Source of the DNA: Micractinium sp. NFX-FRZ
Lineage: Eukaryota > Chlorophyta > Trebouxiophyceae > Chlorellales > Chlorellaceae
DNA length: 64,000 bases
NCBI GenBank assembly: GCA_029339195.1
Contig: JAPTJF010000164.1
Location: 1 to 64,000, forward strand
Direction of reading: 5' to 3'
Part shown: one piece after another, positions 34,501-45,300 of the stretch
How the letters are laid out: each line of letters starts with the position of its first letter
Position numbering within the stretch: the first letter of the stretch is position 1
Notes under the pieces: model-generated
What the model saw: only the letters and a program-made list of their open reading frames with translations
The model's database searches: none
Told to the model about the DNA's origin: nothing
Translations under genes and position numbers: made by a program

Positions 34501-37500
34501 TACACCCGGCCGCCCCCCAGCGTGGATTTGCTGCCGCTGCCCTCCTTGCCTGCCAGCCTCCCCACCAGGTCCTTCACTCGCTTCAGCGTCTGAGGGGGCA
34601 GCGCGCCCTGCTGCGCCAGCTCAGTGGCCGCTGACGCCAGCTCAGCGAGGGGCACCCGTGCCAGCGAGTGCAGCGCCGCTGCCGCCGCTGCCGCCGCTGC
34701 TGGCTGCTTGGGCTGCGCCGCCGGTGGCAGCGACAGACCGGGGGGCGCCTTCTTGGCTTTCCGTCCCACTTTGGGAAGGCCGCTGCTGTTGCTGCTGCCG
34801 CTGGGGCTAGCTGCTGCCGGTGCTGCCGCTGATGCAGCGTCTTGCAGCCTGCGCTCGAGATAGCGCCGCAGCTGCAGGAACAGAGAGGTGGGGTGATGCG
34901 GGAAATGGGCATGCGGTGAGCAAAACAACAGGCTGGCAGGGACAGAGGCTGTGCATAGCGACTGCAATGCAAGCCATCGGCAGCCTTGAAGGGCAGCAGC
35001 AGCAGCCACCATGCCGGGACGTGTGGGCAGAGCGAGCCAGGCAGCTTGGCAGGGCGGGTCAAGGCAGGGCAGGGCAGGGCAGGGCTGGGCTGGGTGAGCT
35101 GGACGGGGCACGCTGGTCCTGGCAAGCTGGTCCAAGCTACACCACCTGCCTGCCTTCACACATATCTGTTTCTCACATCTTCCAGCATCGGCCTCTCCGG
35201 TGCCGCAGCCGCTGCAGCAGTGGCGCCGTTGCCAGCCGGGGCGGGGCCGGCACCCGCGCCGCCGCCCGCCGCAGCGGCGGCTGCGGACGCCGCCTGCTGC
35301 TGCTCCAGCAGGCGCCGCTCCCGCTCCTCCCGCATCTTCATCTGCTGCTGCTGCAGCTTCAGAGACTGCACGGTGTGCTGGTTCAGCTGCAGGGGGGATT
35401 CGTGTATGTGTGTGGGGGAGGGGAGCGGCGGGAATGGTGGGCGGGTAGGCAGAGGACGACAAACACGAGGCCAGCACAACAGGCGGCACAGAACAACGCC
35501 ACGCTCCCTCTTCTGTACAGATGCCGTGGCCAGCTGCCCCAGCCAGCACTGGGCACGCTGCCGTGGGCACGCAGCCATCCCCACACCCCAACGATCCGAG
35601 GGCTACATAGCCGCGTCACCTTGTGCGTCGCGTCCAGCCGCCCCGGCCCGCCCCCCACGATGCGCATGTTGCCCTGGGCCAGCAGCGAGCTCCACTGCCG
35701 CCGCTGCTCGTCTGACACGAGATCGTACATGACTGTCAGCCGCATGGGCAGGGAGGCAGCGGCATCAAACACCATGGCGTGCGGGGTGGCCGCCCTGGCG
35801 CAAGGAGGGGGAGGACAGGAAAGGGAGGCAGGGGAGGTACGTCACCACAGTTGGTGATTACAAAACTACTGCTAGCACCCAGGCAGGGAGGCAGGGAGGC
35901 AGGGAGGAACCAAGCACCGTGGCGTGAAGGCAACTGCGTGGGCAGCTGGGTGGGGCCGCAGGCGAAGCCGCGAAAGCACGCTCAGGTCGGTGTGGGAGCC
36001 TGCCACACAAATAAGCCCGGCCCCAGTTCAGCCCGGCTCAGTTGATATCAGGCATGATGCGCCACACGGCAGCCTGCCACACACTAGCCTCATCCCAGCC
36101 GAGCTCCAGCACAGCCGAGCCCCAGCCCAGCCCAGCCCCAGCAGAGCCGAGCCCAGCCCCAGCCCAGCCCAGCCCAGCTCACTTTATGTCCGGCATGCGC
36201 CCCTGTGAGCGGAACACCTCCATCACCTCCTGCTCGTCCCGCTGCGCCTCTGCCAGCTTGGCGGCCCCGCCATCCAGAGCGCGCGCCGCCCAGCCGCTGG
36301 CGTGGCGCGCGTCGGTCTCAAAGGGGGCCCGCTCGCCGATGATGCGCTCGCTGGCGGGGTCGCGCCTGCAGGTACGAAATGAGCAGTACAACACAACACA
36401 AGCAGAGTCAACAGTGGGGACAGTTGCTTGCAAGGGGGCATGGCCCGCTCGCCGTTGATGCGCTCGCTGGCGGGGTCGCTACGAAAGTTGGCAATATGAC
36501 ATAACCACACTCAACAGTAAGAGGCAACTGTTTGCAAAGGGGGCGCACTCTCCGATGATGCGCTCGCTGGCGGGGTCGCGCCTGCAAACTCGAAACGAGC
36601 AGTACAACACAACACAAGCAGAGTCAACAGTGGGGACAGTTGCTTGCTGGCGGGGTCATGCCTGCAGGTACGAAAGTGGGCATCATGGCATAACCACAGT
36701 CAACAGTGGGGACAGTTGCTTGCAAGGGGGCCCGCTCCCCGATGATGCGCTCGCTGGCGGGGTCGCGCCTGCAGAGTTAAAAATCAGCAAACACGACATG
36801 AAACAAGTCTGATGATGGGCAGCACAACGCAGCACAAGCGCGGTCCAAAGTGAGGTGCAGCCGTCAGCGCAGCCTGGCCTGGCCCCACATGATTCGCTCG
36901 CTGCCGAGGTGGGCTCACCAGGGCTGCCGCGTGCCCGCTTTCTTCCACTCTGCCAGCTTGGCGTCCAGCTGGCGCAGGACCAAGGTGCGGGCGATGACGT
37001 GCATTGTGTTGGCACGGCCCCGCGCGGCGTGGGCCACCAGGCAGGCGAGGTAGAAGCACTGCATGGGGGTGGGGGTGCGGGGGCTAGGAGTGTTGTGGCC
37101 AGCAGCGGGTCAACAGCAGCACCCAGCAAGCAGGCGGGCAAGGTGGGAGCATTGCGAGGAGCGGTGGACGGGAGGCTAGCAAGCATGAGGGACGGCAGTG
37201 GGAACTGGTGCACCCAGCAGGCAGGCAGCCGTGGTGGGGAGCGGAAGGAAGGCAAGCTGGCGACGGTATCGGGGGCAGCAGGAGGGACGATGGGAGCATT
37301 GCTCAAGTGTGGCATTCCCTGCCTGCAGGCCCTGCTTCCGTGCAGAGTGTCAAATGCAACACTGCAGCCACTTGCCCCCAGCCCGCAAGGCCTTCGGCGG
37401 GCGGGGGGCTTGCGCAAGCCCTGTGCCCCGCTTGCCTGCAGGGAGTTGTGCTCGCAGGCGCCGCGTGTGGCTGCACTGAGTGCCTCGTTGAACAGCAGCA

Positions 37501-38727
37501 CGACTTGCAGTTCCAGGGCAAGCTGCAGGGGGAGAGAGAAACAACATAGGTGTGAGAGAAGCTGGCATGGTATAGCATGGCAGTGAGCAATGACACCACT
37601 AGTTTCCTAGGAAGTGTGCATCAGTGTGACAGGAGGGGAACTGAGGTGACGGGCTGCACAACGACGTCAAGTGCAGCACTGCACGGATTATTACAGCCGC
37701 CACAGGGCAACCTGCGCAGCAGGCACGGCATGGCTGCCACAGCGCAGCGCAGCATGACACGGACAGCACAGCACACCACAGCAGTGTAGGGCAGTGTGGT
37801 TTGCGGGGAGGCGAGCAATTGGGCCCACCTCCATCTGCCCCCGGGCCTCGGCGGACAGGGTGGACAGCCGCTTCAAATTCTCCCCCGCCCAGCTGCAGCA
37901 AGAGCGGCAAAGGGGGCACAGGCTTTTCACGACGGGAAATGGGACACCGGCAGGTTGGGCACCCTCTCCACGTCGTTGCCTGCCAAGGCGCCACTGATGC
38001 AGGCCAAAGGGACACACATCCTGATTGGGCAGGTCACCTACCAGGCTACAAACCCTCGGTTCATGTTTGGTGCCTCGCCCACCCAGCTGCCCACCCACCC
38101 AGCCAAGCGCCCAGTCAAACCCACCCGGAAGACACGTGGATTTCATGCAGCAGCAGCCTGCCAAACACCAGCCGTACCCCCATCCACCCCCCCTGAAACA
38201 GGCGCACCCATGCCCACATGCACCACCAAAGAGCAGGGCGCCAGGAGCTGCCCCCACTCGACCTCATCCACGTGCAGTCAACAACCGGAGAAGCACCCAC
38301 CCTGCAAGGTCTGTCGCTCGTCCCCCCCCTCGAGGCGCACCCACCTGACCATGCGGTTCACCGCAACTTGCAGCAGGGCTTTGGCCAGCAGGCGCTCCGA
38401 CTCTGCGCACCGGCACTCTTGAGCCCAGGCCCGCAGGGCATTCAGCGCCTGCCCATCCTGGGCACGCCTGCGAGCGGGCAGGACAGGCGGGGCGGGGGGC
38501 GAGACGGGCGGTAGCGTGGTGCAGCCAGCACTGCGCTGCGCTCCTGCAGGCTGGCCCGGCCTGCTGCTGCAAGATGCGATTGGTGCCAGGATTTGGTGCA
38601 GCAGCAGAGAGGCAAGCAGCCAGGCAGCACAGACCGGCGGCAGCGGCGGCAAGTGGCGGTGGCACCCTCACCTGGCCTCCTCCCATAGCTGCCTGCCCCG
38701 TTCCAGGTTCTCTGGGCTGAGCGACAT
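19674..38727 (-). CDS. Gene 2: giant plant-type ubiquitin carboxyl-terminal hydrolase-related protein (DUF627/DUF629-UCH), 2519 aa, 38 exons
   Basis: Second paralogue of the cluster, a predicted cysteine deubiquitinase. The 38 exons sum to 7560 bases and stay in frame from the ATG at 38727 (MSLSPENLERGRQLWEEAR) to the TGA at 19674. Regions: helical N-terminal region, helical/charged middle ending in the family signature DALMAELLAEEEAAAQREAK, a 719-codon Gln/Ala-rich exon, then the catalytic domain with Cys2206, CxxC 2326/2329, His2465 and Asp2482. No UIM and no RanBP2-like finger were found, unlike gene 1. The first exon resembles gene 3 exon 1 in its end (QLWEEAR versus KQFKKAR) and in phase. 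Intron 4 appears to use a GC donor. It is divergent from gene 3 and head to tail with gene 1. Confidence 0.85.
20023..20060. repeat. Decayed copy of gene 2 exon 37 end with donor, inside intron 37
   Basis: On the minus strand this reads NTLAAIDES followed by GTGAGT, matching the exon 37 end DTLAAVDES. In genes 1 and 3 the exon ends exactly at this point (AAIDEE then GTGAGG), whereas the functional gene 2 exon 37 runs five codons further to a GTGGGG donor. Confidence 0.8.
20343..20661. repeat. Decayed copies of exon 37 start and exon 36 end inside gene 2 intron 36
   Basis: At about 20346-20379 the minus strand reads HAGGCNKLVAV with a CACGCAG acceptor, copying the start of exon 37 (GGCNKSVAV). 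At about 20541-20580 it has CCGATTACG before GTGAGAGGAGG, copying the end of exon 36 (CACCGACCACG before GTGAGAGCAGG at 20640-20661). The flanking AGGCC(A/G)CTGCCCCT is duplicated too. Confidence 0.75.
22304..25070 (-). other. Gene 2 exons 31-32: 719-codon Gln/Ala-rich linker and Cys box
   Basis: Exons: 25070-22914 and 22672-22304. Exon 31 has an Arg/Glu-rich helix (FEEEEREEERRRQQ), a basic stretch (GKKKSSRGGKNKKKGKGG), then hundreds of residues rich in Gln, Ala, Pro and Gly with poly-Gln runs coded by nearly pure CAG repeats (for example 23046-23071). It is probably disordered. EEETDMYLSWLGIGD stands out as a short acidic-hydrophobic motif. Exon 32 ends with GLQNETGEYNCFLNVIIQ (Cys2206). The roughly 70 bases around the Cys box are identical or nearly so to gene 1. 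Confidence 0.88.
25446..25505. repeat. (GT)n microsatellite, about 30 units, at the gene 2 exon 30 acceptor
   Basis: An almost pure 60-base GT run; on the minus strand it is a CA tract that ends about 15 bases before the exon 30 acceptor, taking the place of a polypyrimidine tract. Confidence 0.97.
27598..27635. repeat. Duplicated 24-base mini-exon copy in gene 2 intron 24
   Basis: The start of exon 25 (LRTYRTIQ with CTGCAG acceptor) is copied exactly about 80 bases upstream on the minus strand. There it is flanked by CTGCAG and by GTTGCT, so it could be spliced in as an eight-codon in-frame exon. Confidence 0.85.
28680..28930. repeat. Decayed copies of gene 2 exon 22 start and flanking intron
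   Basis: The 5' part of exon 22 and about 80 bases of adjoining intron (TCCAGCAGCGCC, then GGAGGGAAGG, then GTGGAAGCGGTCG-like ends) recur at about 28755-28880, with a weaker third copy near 28895-28930. The copy has a stop in the exon frame. Confidence 0.75.
31489..31516. repeat. Decayed copy of gene 2 exon 17 end with donor
   Basis: CCCACCTCCAGCAGGAAGAG occurs at 31489 and again at the functional exon end at 31598. On the minus strand both encode MLFLLE followed by GTGGG. The spacing is about 110 bases. Confidence 0.9.
32041..32214. repeat. 58-bp tandem repeat, three copies, in gene 2 intron 15
   Basis: GCAGCAACRGGTGGGAGGGA recurs at 32063, 32121 and 32179. No coding role is seen. Confidence 0.92.
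36338..36775. repeat. Five-fold duplication of the gene 2 exon 6 start with acceptor
   Basis: ATGCGCTCGCTGGCGGGGTC occurs at about 36341, 36457, 36558 and 36743, with a partial copy near 36645. On the minus strand each encodes RDPASERI(I/N)GERA after a CTGCAG-like acceptor. Only the copy at 36365 continues into the exon body. The others run into an intron-like AGTTGCTTGCAAG/CAACTGT segment that is itself duplicated. Confidence 0.9.
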
Positions 38728-39368
38728 CGTGCTCTGCTCCGAGGCTGAGCTTCCCCGCTCAAGGCAGCCTCAGAGGGGAGAGGGGAAGAGCTCCACCATC
38801 TGCACGGCCGTGCCTCTCGGTGATCAGTGGCTGGCACTCAACTGGCTGACACGGCTCGAATTTGATGAACCGAGGTTCAAGGAGGCCCTGTCACTGGGGG
38901 GCTGCCGTGCTGTAGGGCTCTCCGGAGCGCAGTGGGCCCTCTCCGACACAGCGATGAATGTCACGACAGCTCCCACATGCTCTCTTGCCGTCTTCTCTCA
39001 GCCCCTCTTGCCAATTGCCAGCCTGTCGCCACCTCGATGTTTTGGGTGGATAATAGCAGAGCTACCATGCATTGCAGAGTGTCACATTGGTGCCGTTCAG
39101 CTTGTGTGGCAGCGCCGAGAAGCAGGGAAGCGCGTTAGCACAAGTGCAAACCACTATGAAGCGCTAGGCACCGTTGGAACCCAGACACGTCCTTCCAGGT
39201 TAGTGAATAGGCAGGATGCAATGCATCTAACACGCCGCATAGGCGGGGCAGCCGCAAAGGTGGGGAGAGCGGCCCGCCACCAAAGCTCGAGAGCAGTCTT
39301 CAAGTCGCGATTCTGCCACTTGTGCGCTTGCCATGCACGCAGAGAGTCAGGAGGTGCTGGAATCCGTG
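38728..39368. promoter_or_regulatory. Divergent promoter region between genes 2 and 3
   Basis: About 640 bases between the two divergent start codons must hold both 5' UTRs and both promoters. No TATA box or known element was recognised and no further gene is seen. An in-frame upstream ATG for gene 3 (39333) and a short upstream reading frame on the gene 2 side (from about 38806 on the minus strand) are present. Confidence 0.6.
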
Positions 39369-42300
39369 ATGCCCCCAAAGAAGAAGAAGGCCTCGGGGCC
39401 TGCGGCGGTCAATGGTGGCGCCGCCACCGCTGCCGTCGCTGCCGCCAGCACCGGGGCTGGCAGCAGCAGCGCTGCAGCCACCAAGGAGGCAGAGAAGATC
39501 TACAAACAGTTCAAGAAGGCCAGGTGGGCGGGCAGGCAGCCAAGCATCTTGTGCTGGCTGTCGGCTGCAAGGCACCTCCGTCCAGTGGCTGCCTCAAGTT
39601 GCATTGAAAGCGAATGCTCCCCCGCACACTCCTCCTGCCACACTGCACTGCACACACCCTGTCTATTGCACACCCCCTTGGTCGTTGCAGCGAGGTCAAG
39701 CTGCTGCCCAAGCTGCAGGCGGCCGTGGATGCGGGGCCCTCTGCTGCCGGCTGCATGATGCTGGCCAAAGCGTACACCACCTCGGTGAGGGCAGGAGGAA
39801 AGTGCAAGGGGCGGGAGAGCGGGGCCCGCGACCCTCCTTGCTGTCTTATTCCTCATATTTACTGCCTCCAGGCTGCCTCAGCCGGCAGTGCAGAAGCTGG
39901 GGGTGGTTTTGCTGCTGCTGTGGCGCCCTCATGTGCCTGCCCGTCTGCCGTGACAAAGACCGGCGCTTGCTGGCAGGGCTTGCTCGGCCTCTCACTGCCT
40001 CGCCGCCCTGCCGGCTTGCCCCCCCGCCCTCGGCATTGTCTTGTCCTCCCCACTCAAAGAGCCCATCTCACAGGCTAGAGACGAACTTGCAGGAGGGGCA
40101 GCTGGATCAATTCATGTATACTCGTCAGCACCCAACTGCCTTTTGCATTTCACTGTCACGCGCAGGCGCTGGAGGCGAGCCTGAAGAAGGGGCAGCCGGC
40201 GCCGCGCAACGCGGCAGACCAGATGGGCGAGGTCACCTTGGAGGAGCGGCAGCAGGCCGAGGTGGGTGGGGGCTGGGCTGTTTGCTTGTTGTGGGTGTGT
40301 GGCGGGGCCTGGTTGGAGGCTGTGCACCACAGCTACTGCATGCCTTCACTCAGCAGGCATCGTCGTCGCTAAATGTCAAACGCAGGGCTGAGCTGGAGGG
40401 GTGGGGGATGGTGGGGGCAGCTGTCAGTGGGGGACATCTCCCCTTGCCTCAGCAGGCTGCTCTTTCATGCTGGAACAAACGTGCCCGACATTGCAGGCCG
40501 CGCTATCGCGTCTTTTGAGGGTGGCGGGGCTGCTAATGGACGCCCCAAAGCAACACCTTCCCTTCTCCCTCACTACCATAGCCTGGCCGCAAACTGTTTT
40601 GACAAACACCTGTATTGGCCGACTTGACCTGCAGGCCGAGCTGGAGGCGGAGGTGGTGGGTCTGCTGATGCACGCACCCCCCCTTGTCTCATTACAAAGC
40701 CTCCCCCTTCATTTGTCAAACTGTGTTGGCTAATTGATTTGCCCTGCAGGCCGAGCTGGAGGCGGAGGTGGTGGGCCTGCTGATGGAGGCGCTGGAGCAA
40801 GCAAAGAGGGGGGTGGGCGCAGACGGGCGAGAGGGCAAGTCGATGCGGGTAAGAGCAGCCCTGGTTCATTCGTCCGCCTCCCTTGCCAGCCTGGCGCTCG
40901 CCTGGCCTCAGCGTGACAGCACCTGGCGGCCCCACCACGATGCATGCCCCACACCCCTGCCCCACTGCCCACCCTCCCCCCGTATGCCTCGTGCCCCAGC
41001 GCTGCCGGCTGCAGCCGACGCACGCCCCCCGACCCTGCCCCCTGCCCCCGTGTCCCCCTCGCATGCCATCTCTCCTGTTGCAGTGCCTCACCATGGCTGC
41101 GCTGCTGGCTGGTGTGATGCGTGGACGGGGCAGCCGCGAGGTGGTGGTCAGGCGGCTGGAGGTGGTGGAGGGGCTTCAGAAGCTGGTCATGGTGTGCCAC
41201 AAGCTGGGCGCGGGAGTGACCTGGTGAGGCGCTGGCAGGCCAGCCTGCTTGTGTTTTGTTGGGCACTCAGGTGGCTCAAAGTACGGGTGTACGGTGCGGC
41301 TGCACCTGTTTCCTTGCCTGCCTGGGCCGGGCGGTGGTGCGGGCTGGGAGGCCATGGTTTGTTGGAGAGAGCACGGTGGCAGGGCGGAGCAAATGTGCTC
41401 TCTTCATGTCTCGATTGCCAGCCCGGCCACCTGCCTGCCTGCCTGCTTGCCTGCCTGCAAGCATGGCACTCCTGGGTGCACTGCAACAACCCAAGCGCCC
41501 TACCTCCTGCATGCATGCGCCGTGGGACTGCCCTTGTGCCTGCCTGCTTGCCCCTTGGGCCCCGTCGCGCCTTGTTCTGACAGCCCCCTGACCACACCCC
41601 TCCTTGGCCCCTGCCCCTGCGCCCCTGCCCGGCCCGCCCTGCAGGCTGCCCGCCAGCGCAGAGGGCCCCCCTCCCCTGTGGACCTTTGAGCAGGACCCTC
41701 AGCCCCATCCCATGAAGCTGCAGCAGGCGGCGTGAGTGCCTGGCACGCGCTGCGCCCTCGCCCCGCATCGGCTGCGTGCGCCCGGCACCCGCCGTCCTCC
41801 TCTCACCGCTGCTTGTTGCCCGTCTGGCTGCCTCGCCTGCCCTCCCACATCACATACCTGCCCTGCCCTGCCCTGCCTGCCCTCATACCTGCCTGCCTGC
41901 CTTGCCTGCGTTCTGTGCCCCTGCCCTCACACCTGTCCCTGCCCTGCCCTGCCCCGCCCCGCCCTGTAGCGCCTTCCTGGGGGCTGCCAGCGAGGCGGAT
42001 CTGCGGGCCCAGCAGCTGGGCACACCTGTGCGCCACATGTGCGGCCTGCTCAAGGCGCCGGAGGAGGCTGGGCGCAGTGTGCAGGTGTGTGTGATGGGGG
42101 GGGGGGGGGGGGCAGGCACCTTGTCCTTGCCAGCGCCGCCCCAGCCCGCCCGCCCCTGCTCAAGTCCGCACAGGCCCTCCCCTGTGGCGCATGGGAAGGG
42201 AGATGCCCCCTTTCCCCCCTGTGGGTGGGACGGGGTGCATGGCATGGGAAGGGAGATGCCCCCTTTCCCCCCTGTGGGTGGGACGGGGTGCATGGCTACT

Positions 42301-45300
42301 TGCCTCCTGCAGCTGGGGCAGGGGAGGGGCCCCAGGGAGGCCCCCAAATGGGTAAATTTCATTTCAAATGGTGCTCAACAATATGTATCCTGTCAGGCCT
42401 CAAACTCAGGTGCGCCCACCTTGCCGCCTGGCGCTGCGCGTGGCGCCTGGCCCGGCCGAAACACACACACGCACCTTGCTCCCAATCCTTCCTTCCCAAC
42501 AACCCCCGCCCCTGCCCCGAAATTTTGCACCACAATGTGCTGCCCTCCATGAGTGCCTCACCACCTGGCCGCTGCCCCCGCGCGACGCCCGGCCAACAAG
42601 AGAGAAGCACCCAACCCTACTCCCTCGTCTCACCTGCCCCACCCCCGCCCTTCCTATGCACCGCTACTCCAGGAGCGGCTCACCACCTGGCCGCTGCTGC
42701 CACGCGACGCCCGCGTCCCGCTGGCCAAGAAGTATGGCCACGAGCGGGTGGGGGGAGGGCTGGAGTCCGAGGCGCTGGCGGCGGCGGGGGCAGGCGCCGG
42801 CGGGCCCGGCGGGCTGCGCGAGTCCAAGCAGATCACTCGGGAGGAGAAGCAGCGGGTGGGTGGGGTGACGTGTGTTGTGTGAGGTTGGGGGGAAGAGAAA
42901 TGTGCGGGTGTCAGCAGATCACGCGCGGGAGGAGAGGCCAAGCCCCTCAAATTGGTTTGTGTTCTATTAGGGCTCTAGAAACTTGCATGGGGAGGTGCGG
43001 CTGTGCAGCCAGGTGGGCGGGCGGGCGGATGAAGAAAGGCAGCGAAAGCTTGTGAGCAGGCGGGCACCGGGAAGGAGCATGGGGAAGGTGTTGGGCAGGA
43101 CATTCACGAAAGAGGTGTCATATCCTTGACCCCCTGCAGCTGACGGCTCGAGACGCCAAGCAGGAGAGCATGCAGCGGGCGGCCCTGGAGCGCGCGACGC
43201 GCGAGCAGCGGTCTGCGCAGAAGCGGCAGCAGGACGACGCGGCCGCGGCGGCTGCAGCGGCGGCGGCCGCCGCCGAGCGCCGTATGGCGCGCTGGTCTGT
43301 GTTTTCAAGCGAGCTGCAGCGCCTCATGGAGGGGGTGGCAGGAAAGGATCAGGTAAGAGGGGGGGACCGGCCAGGGGTGGCGTGTCACAATGCATTCCCC
43401 TTTGTGTCTTCCCGGCTTCCCGCCTTGCCACCACCTGTTGGGTAGGGTGGGGGCCTTCCCTTGGCGGGCGTCTCTCTGTGGAGCAGTGCAGCAGCGCACT
43501 GAGCGTCAGAGCAGCGCTGTGCAGCAAGGAATGATGCCGTAGCAAGCCCCTGCACTGCCCACGCGTCTGGGCTGCCCGCCGCGACCGCTCGCTCTGCCAC
43601 TTGCACTATTTTGCGGGTTGCTGTTGTGTGCCTCCCGCATGCGGAGTGTGTTCTGACGCTGCTGGACAGCTCACTGCACAGCCCAGCACAGGCACTCACA
43701 CCGTGCGTCCCTGTGCTGCCCTGTGCTGCCTGCAGGCGGAGCAGCTGGCGGCGCTGCTGGGCAGCCTGCGCATGCCTGTGGGCGAGATGCGCACGGTGGC
43801 GCAGCGGCTGGCGCGGGAGGGCGATTGGAGCGAGACAGAGGTGGGCGGGCCGCGGGGTGGGGAGCAAGGAGGGGGAAAGAGAGAGGCGGGGAGGGTGCGT
43901 TGCATGGCAGGTAACGGCCCCATGGCAAAGGGGGAAGAAAGAGGCGGGTGGGTTGGTGGGCAGGGGGTGCATCCGTCCCCCCAGGAGCACGCGTCGGGTG
44001 GGCAGGCCATTTGGGATGGGAGGCACGCAGGTGGGTGGGGTGCCCGCACGTCTCCCCCACCTGCCCCCCCACCATGGCGCTCGGGCGCGTGCTGCCACGT
44101 ACCCCGACCCACACCTGCCCCCACCCCCGGCGCCCCCGTGCAAGCAGGCTGCACTAATCCGTGCCGCTCTTGAGCGCTTTGCCTCGGACCAGCCCTGGCT
44201 GTACTGCTGGACCCCGGAGGTCATGTCAGGCCTGGCCAGCGACCAGACCGGCGGCCCGGGCGCCGCCGTGGCGCTGAGGGCGCTGCAGGCGGCGGGTGGC
44301 GCTGGCCTGGCGGTGGATGGCGACCCAAAGCGGTGCCGGGAGCGGCTGGCGGCTGCGCTGGAGTGCTGTCCCAGGGACGTGGCCAAGCTGGTGAGATGGG
44401 CTGAGCTGAGCTGGCGGGGGAGGCTGCCAGGTGGCGCGCCGCTGCCGCCAGCTGCGCCCTGTCTGGGGCACTCCCGCAGATGCAGCGGGATGTTTGTTGC
44501 TGGCCAATCACTCTCGCCGGCAGGCCCCACTTGCCAGCCTTGCATCCTCCCAGCATGCTGCCTCGCCCCCCCGCTGCCCAAACATAAGCACACCCGCGCC
44601 CTGTCCCACCACCCTGCCCGGCTGTGGTGCTTGACTCTGTGTGTGTTGGTGCAGGTGGAGGAACAGGCGGGCGGCTCGCTGGCGCTGCGCTGGGTGCAGC
44701 GCATGGTGGGCGGGGAGAATGAACCGGTGGTGAGCATCGGAGGGAGAGAGGGGTGGGCAGGGGAAGGGCGGACGACATGCGGAGAGGAGGAGGGGCAGCG
44801 GAGGGAGGGGAGGGGAGGGAGGGCGGCGCTTGCGGGAGGAGGGGCAGCGGAGGGGTGGGCAGGGGAGGGGAGGACGACATGCGGAGAGGAGGAGGGGCAG
44901 CGGAGGGGTGGCACGGGAAGGGAGGGCGGCATGTGGAAGAGGAGGAGGGGCAGCGGAGGGGAAAGAGGGGAGAGAGGGCGGCGCTTGCGAGAGGAGGGGG
45001 CAGCGGAGGGAGGGGAGGGGAGGTGGGTCAGACAGGCACGCGAATGCTTAGCCAGGGAGATGTGTCAACAGCCGACGGCTTCCTGAACTTTTGGCGGTCA
45101 CCGCCCTCCCCTCCTGTCCAGCCCAACTTGGACACTGGGACATGCAACAGGTCAAAACTGTTGAAGGAACGCGACTTCTGCCCGCCTGCCCCCCTTTGCA
45201 GGGGCCGTCCTCTTACCCGCTCAACGTGGCCGCCAGCCTCCTCCCCACCTCGCTACCGCCGCCCCAGCCGCCCTCCGAAGAAGAGCTGCGCAGTGAGCAA

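Larger units (their letters stand above)
31602..38727 (-). other. Gene 2 exons 1-17, N-terminal helical region
   Basis: Exons: 38727-38672, 38467-38345, 37892-37829, 37522-37436, 37058-36919, 36365-36183, 35794-35620, 35386-35177, 34871-34266, 34032-33955, 33649-33556, 33329-33188, 32936-32897, 32662-32593, 32306-32227, 31933-31841, 31694-31602. Exon 5 is 140 bases, exactly as in gene 3, and both end with Trp split at phase 2. The segment LLFNEALSAATRG, then CFYLACLVAHAARGR, aligns with gene 3 exons 4-5. Exon 8 is a Gln/Arg/Glu-rich coiled coil followed by Ala/Gly. Exon 9 holds RVYRFPPPEV, the counterpart of WLYCWTPEVM in gene 3. Confidence 0.78.

Noticed and set aside
949..38727. Interpreting the minus-strand exons as many small independent genes
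   Set aside because: Exon phases chain without interruption from one ATG to one stop in each unit, and landmark motifs occur in the same order in all three units.
38932..39138. Short open frame between genes 2 and 3
   Set aside because: No recognisable domain, no conservation with anything else in the window, and located in the divergent promoter region.
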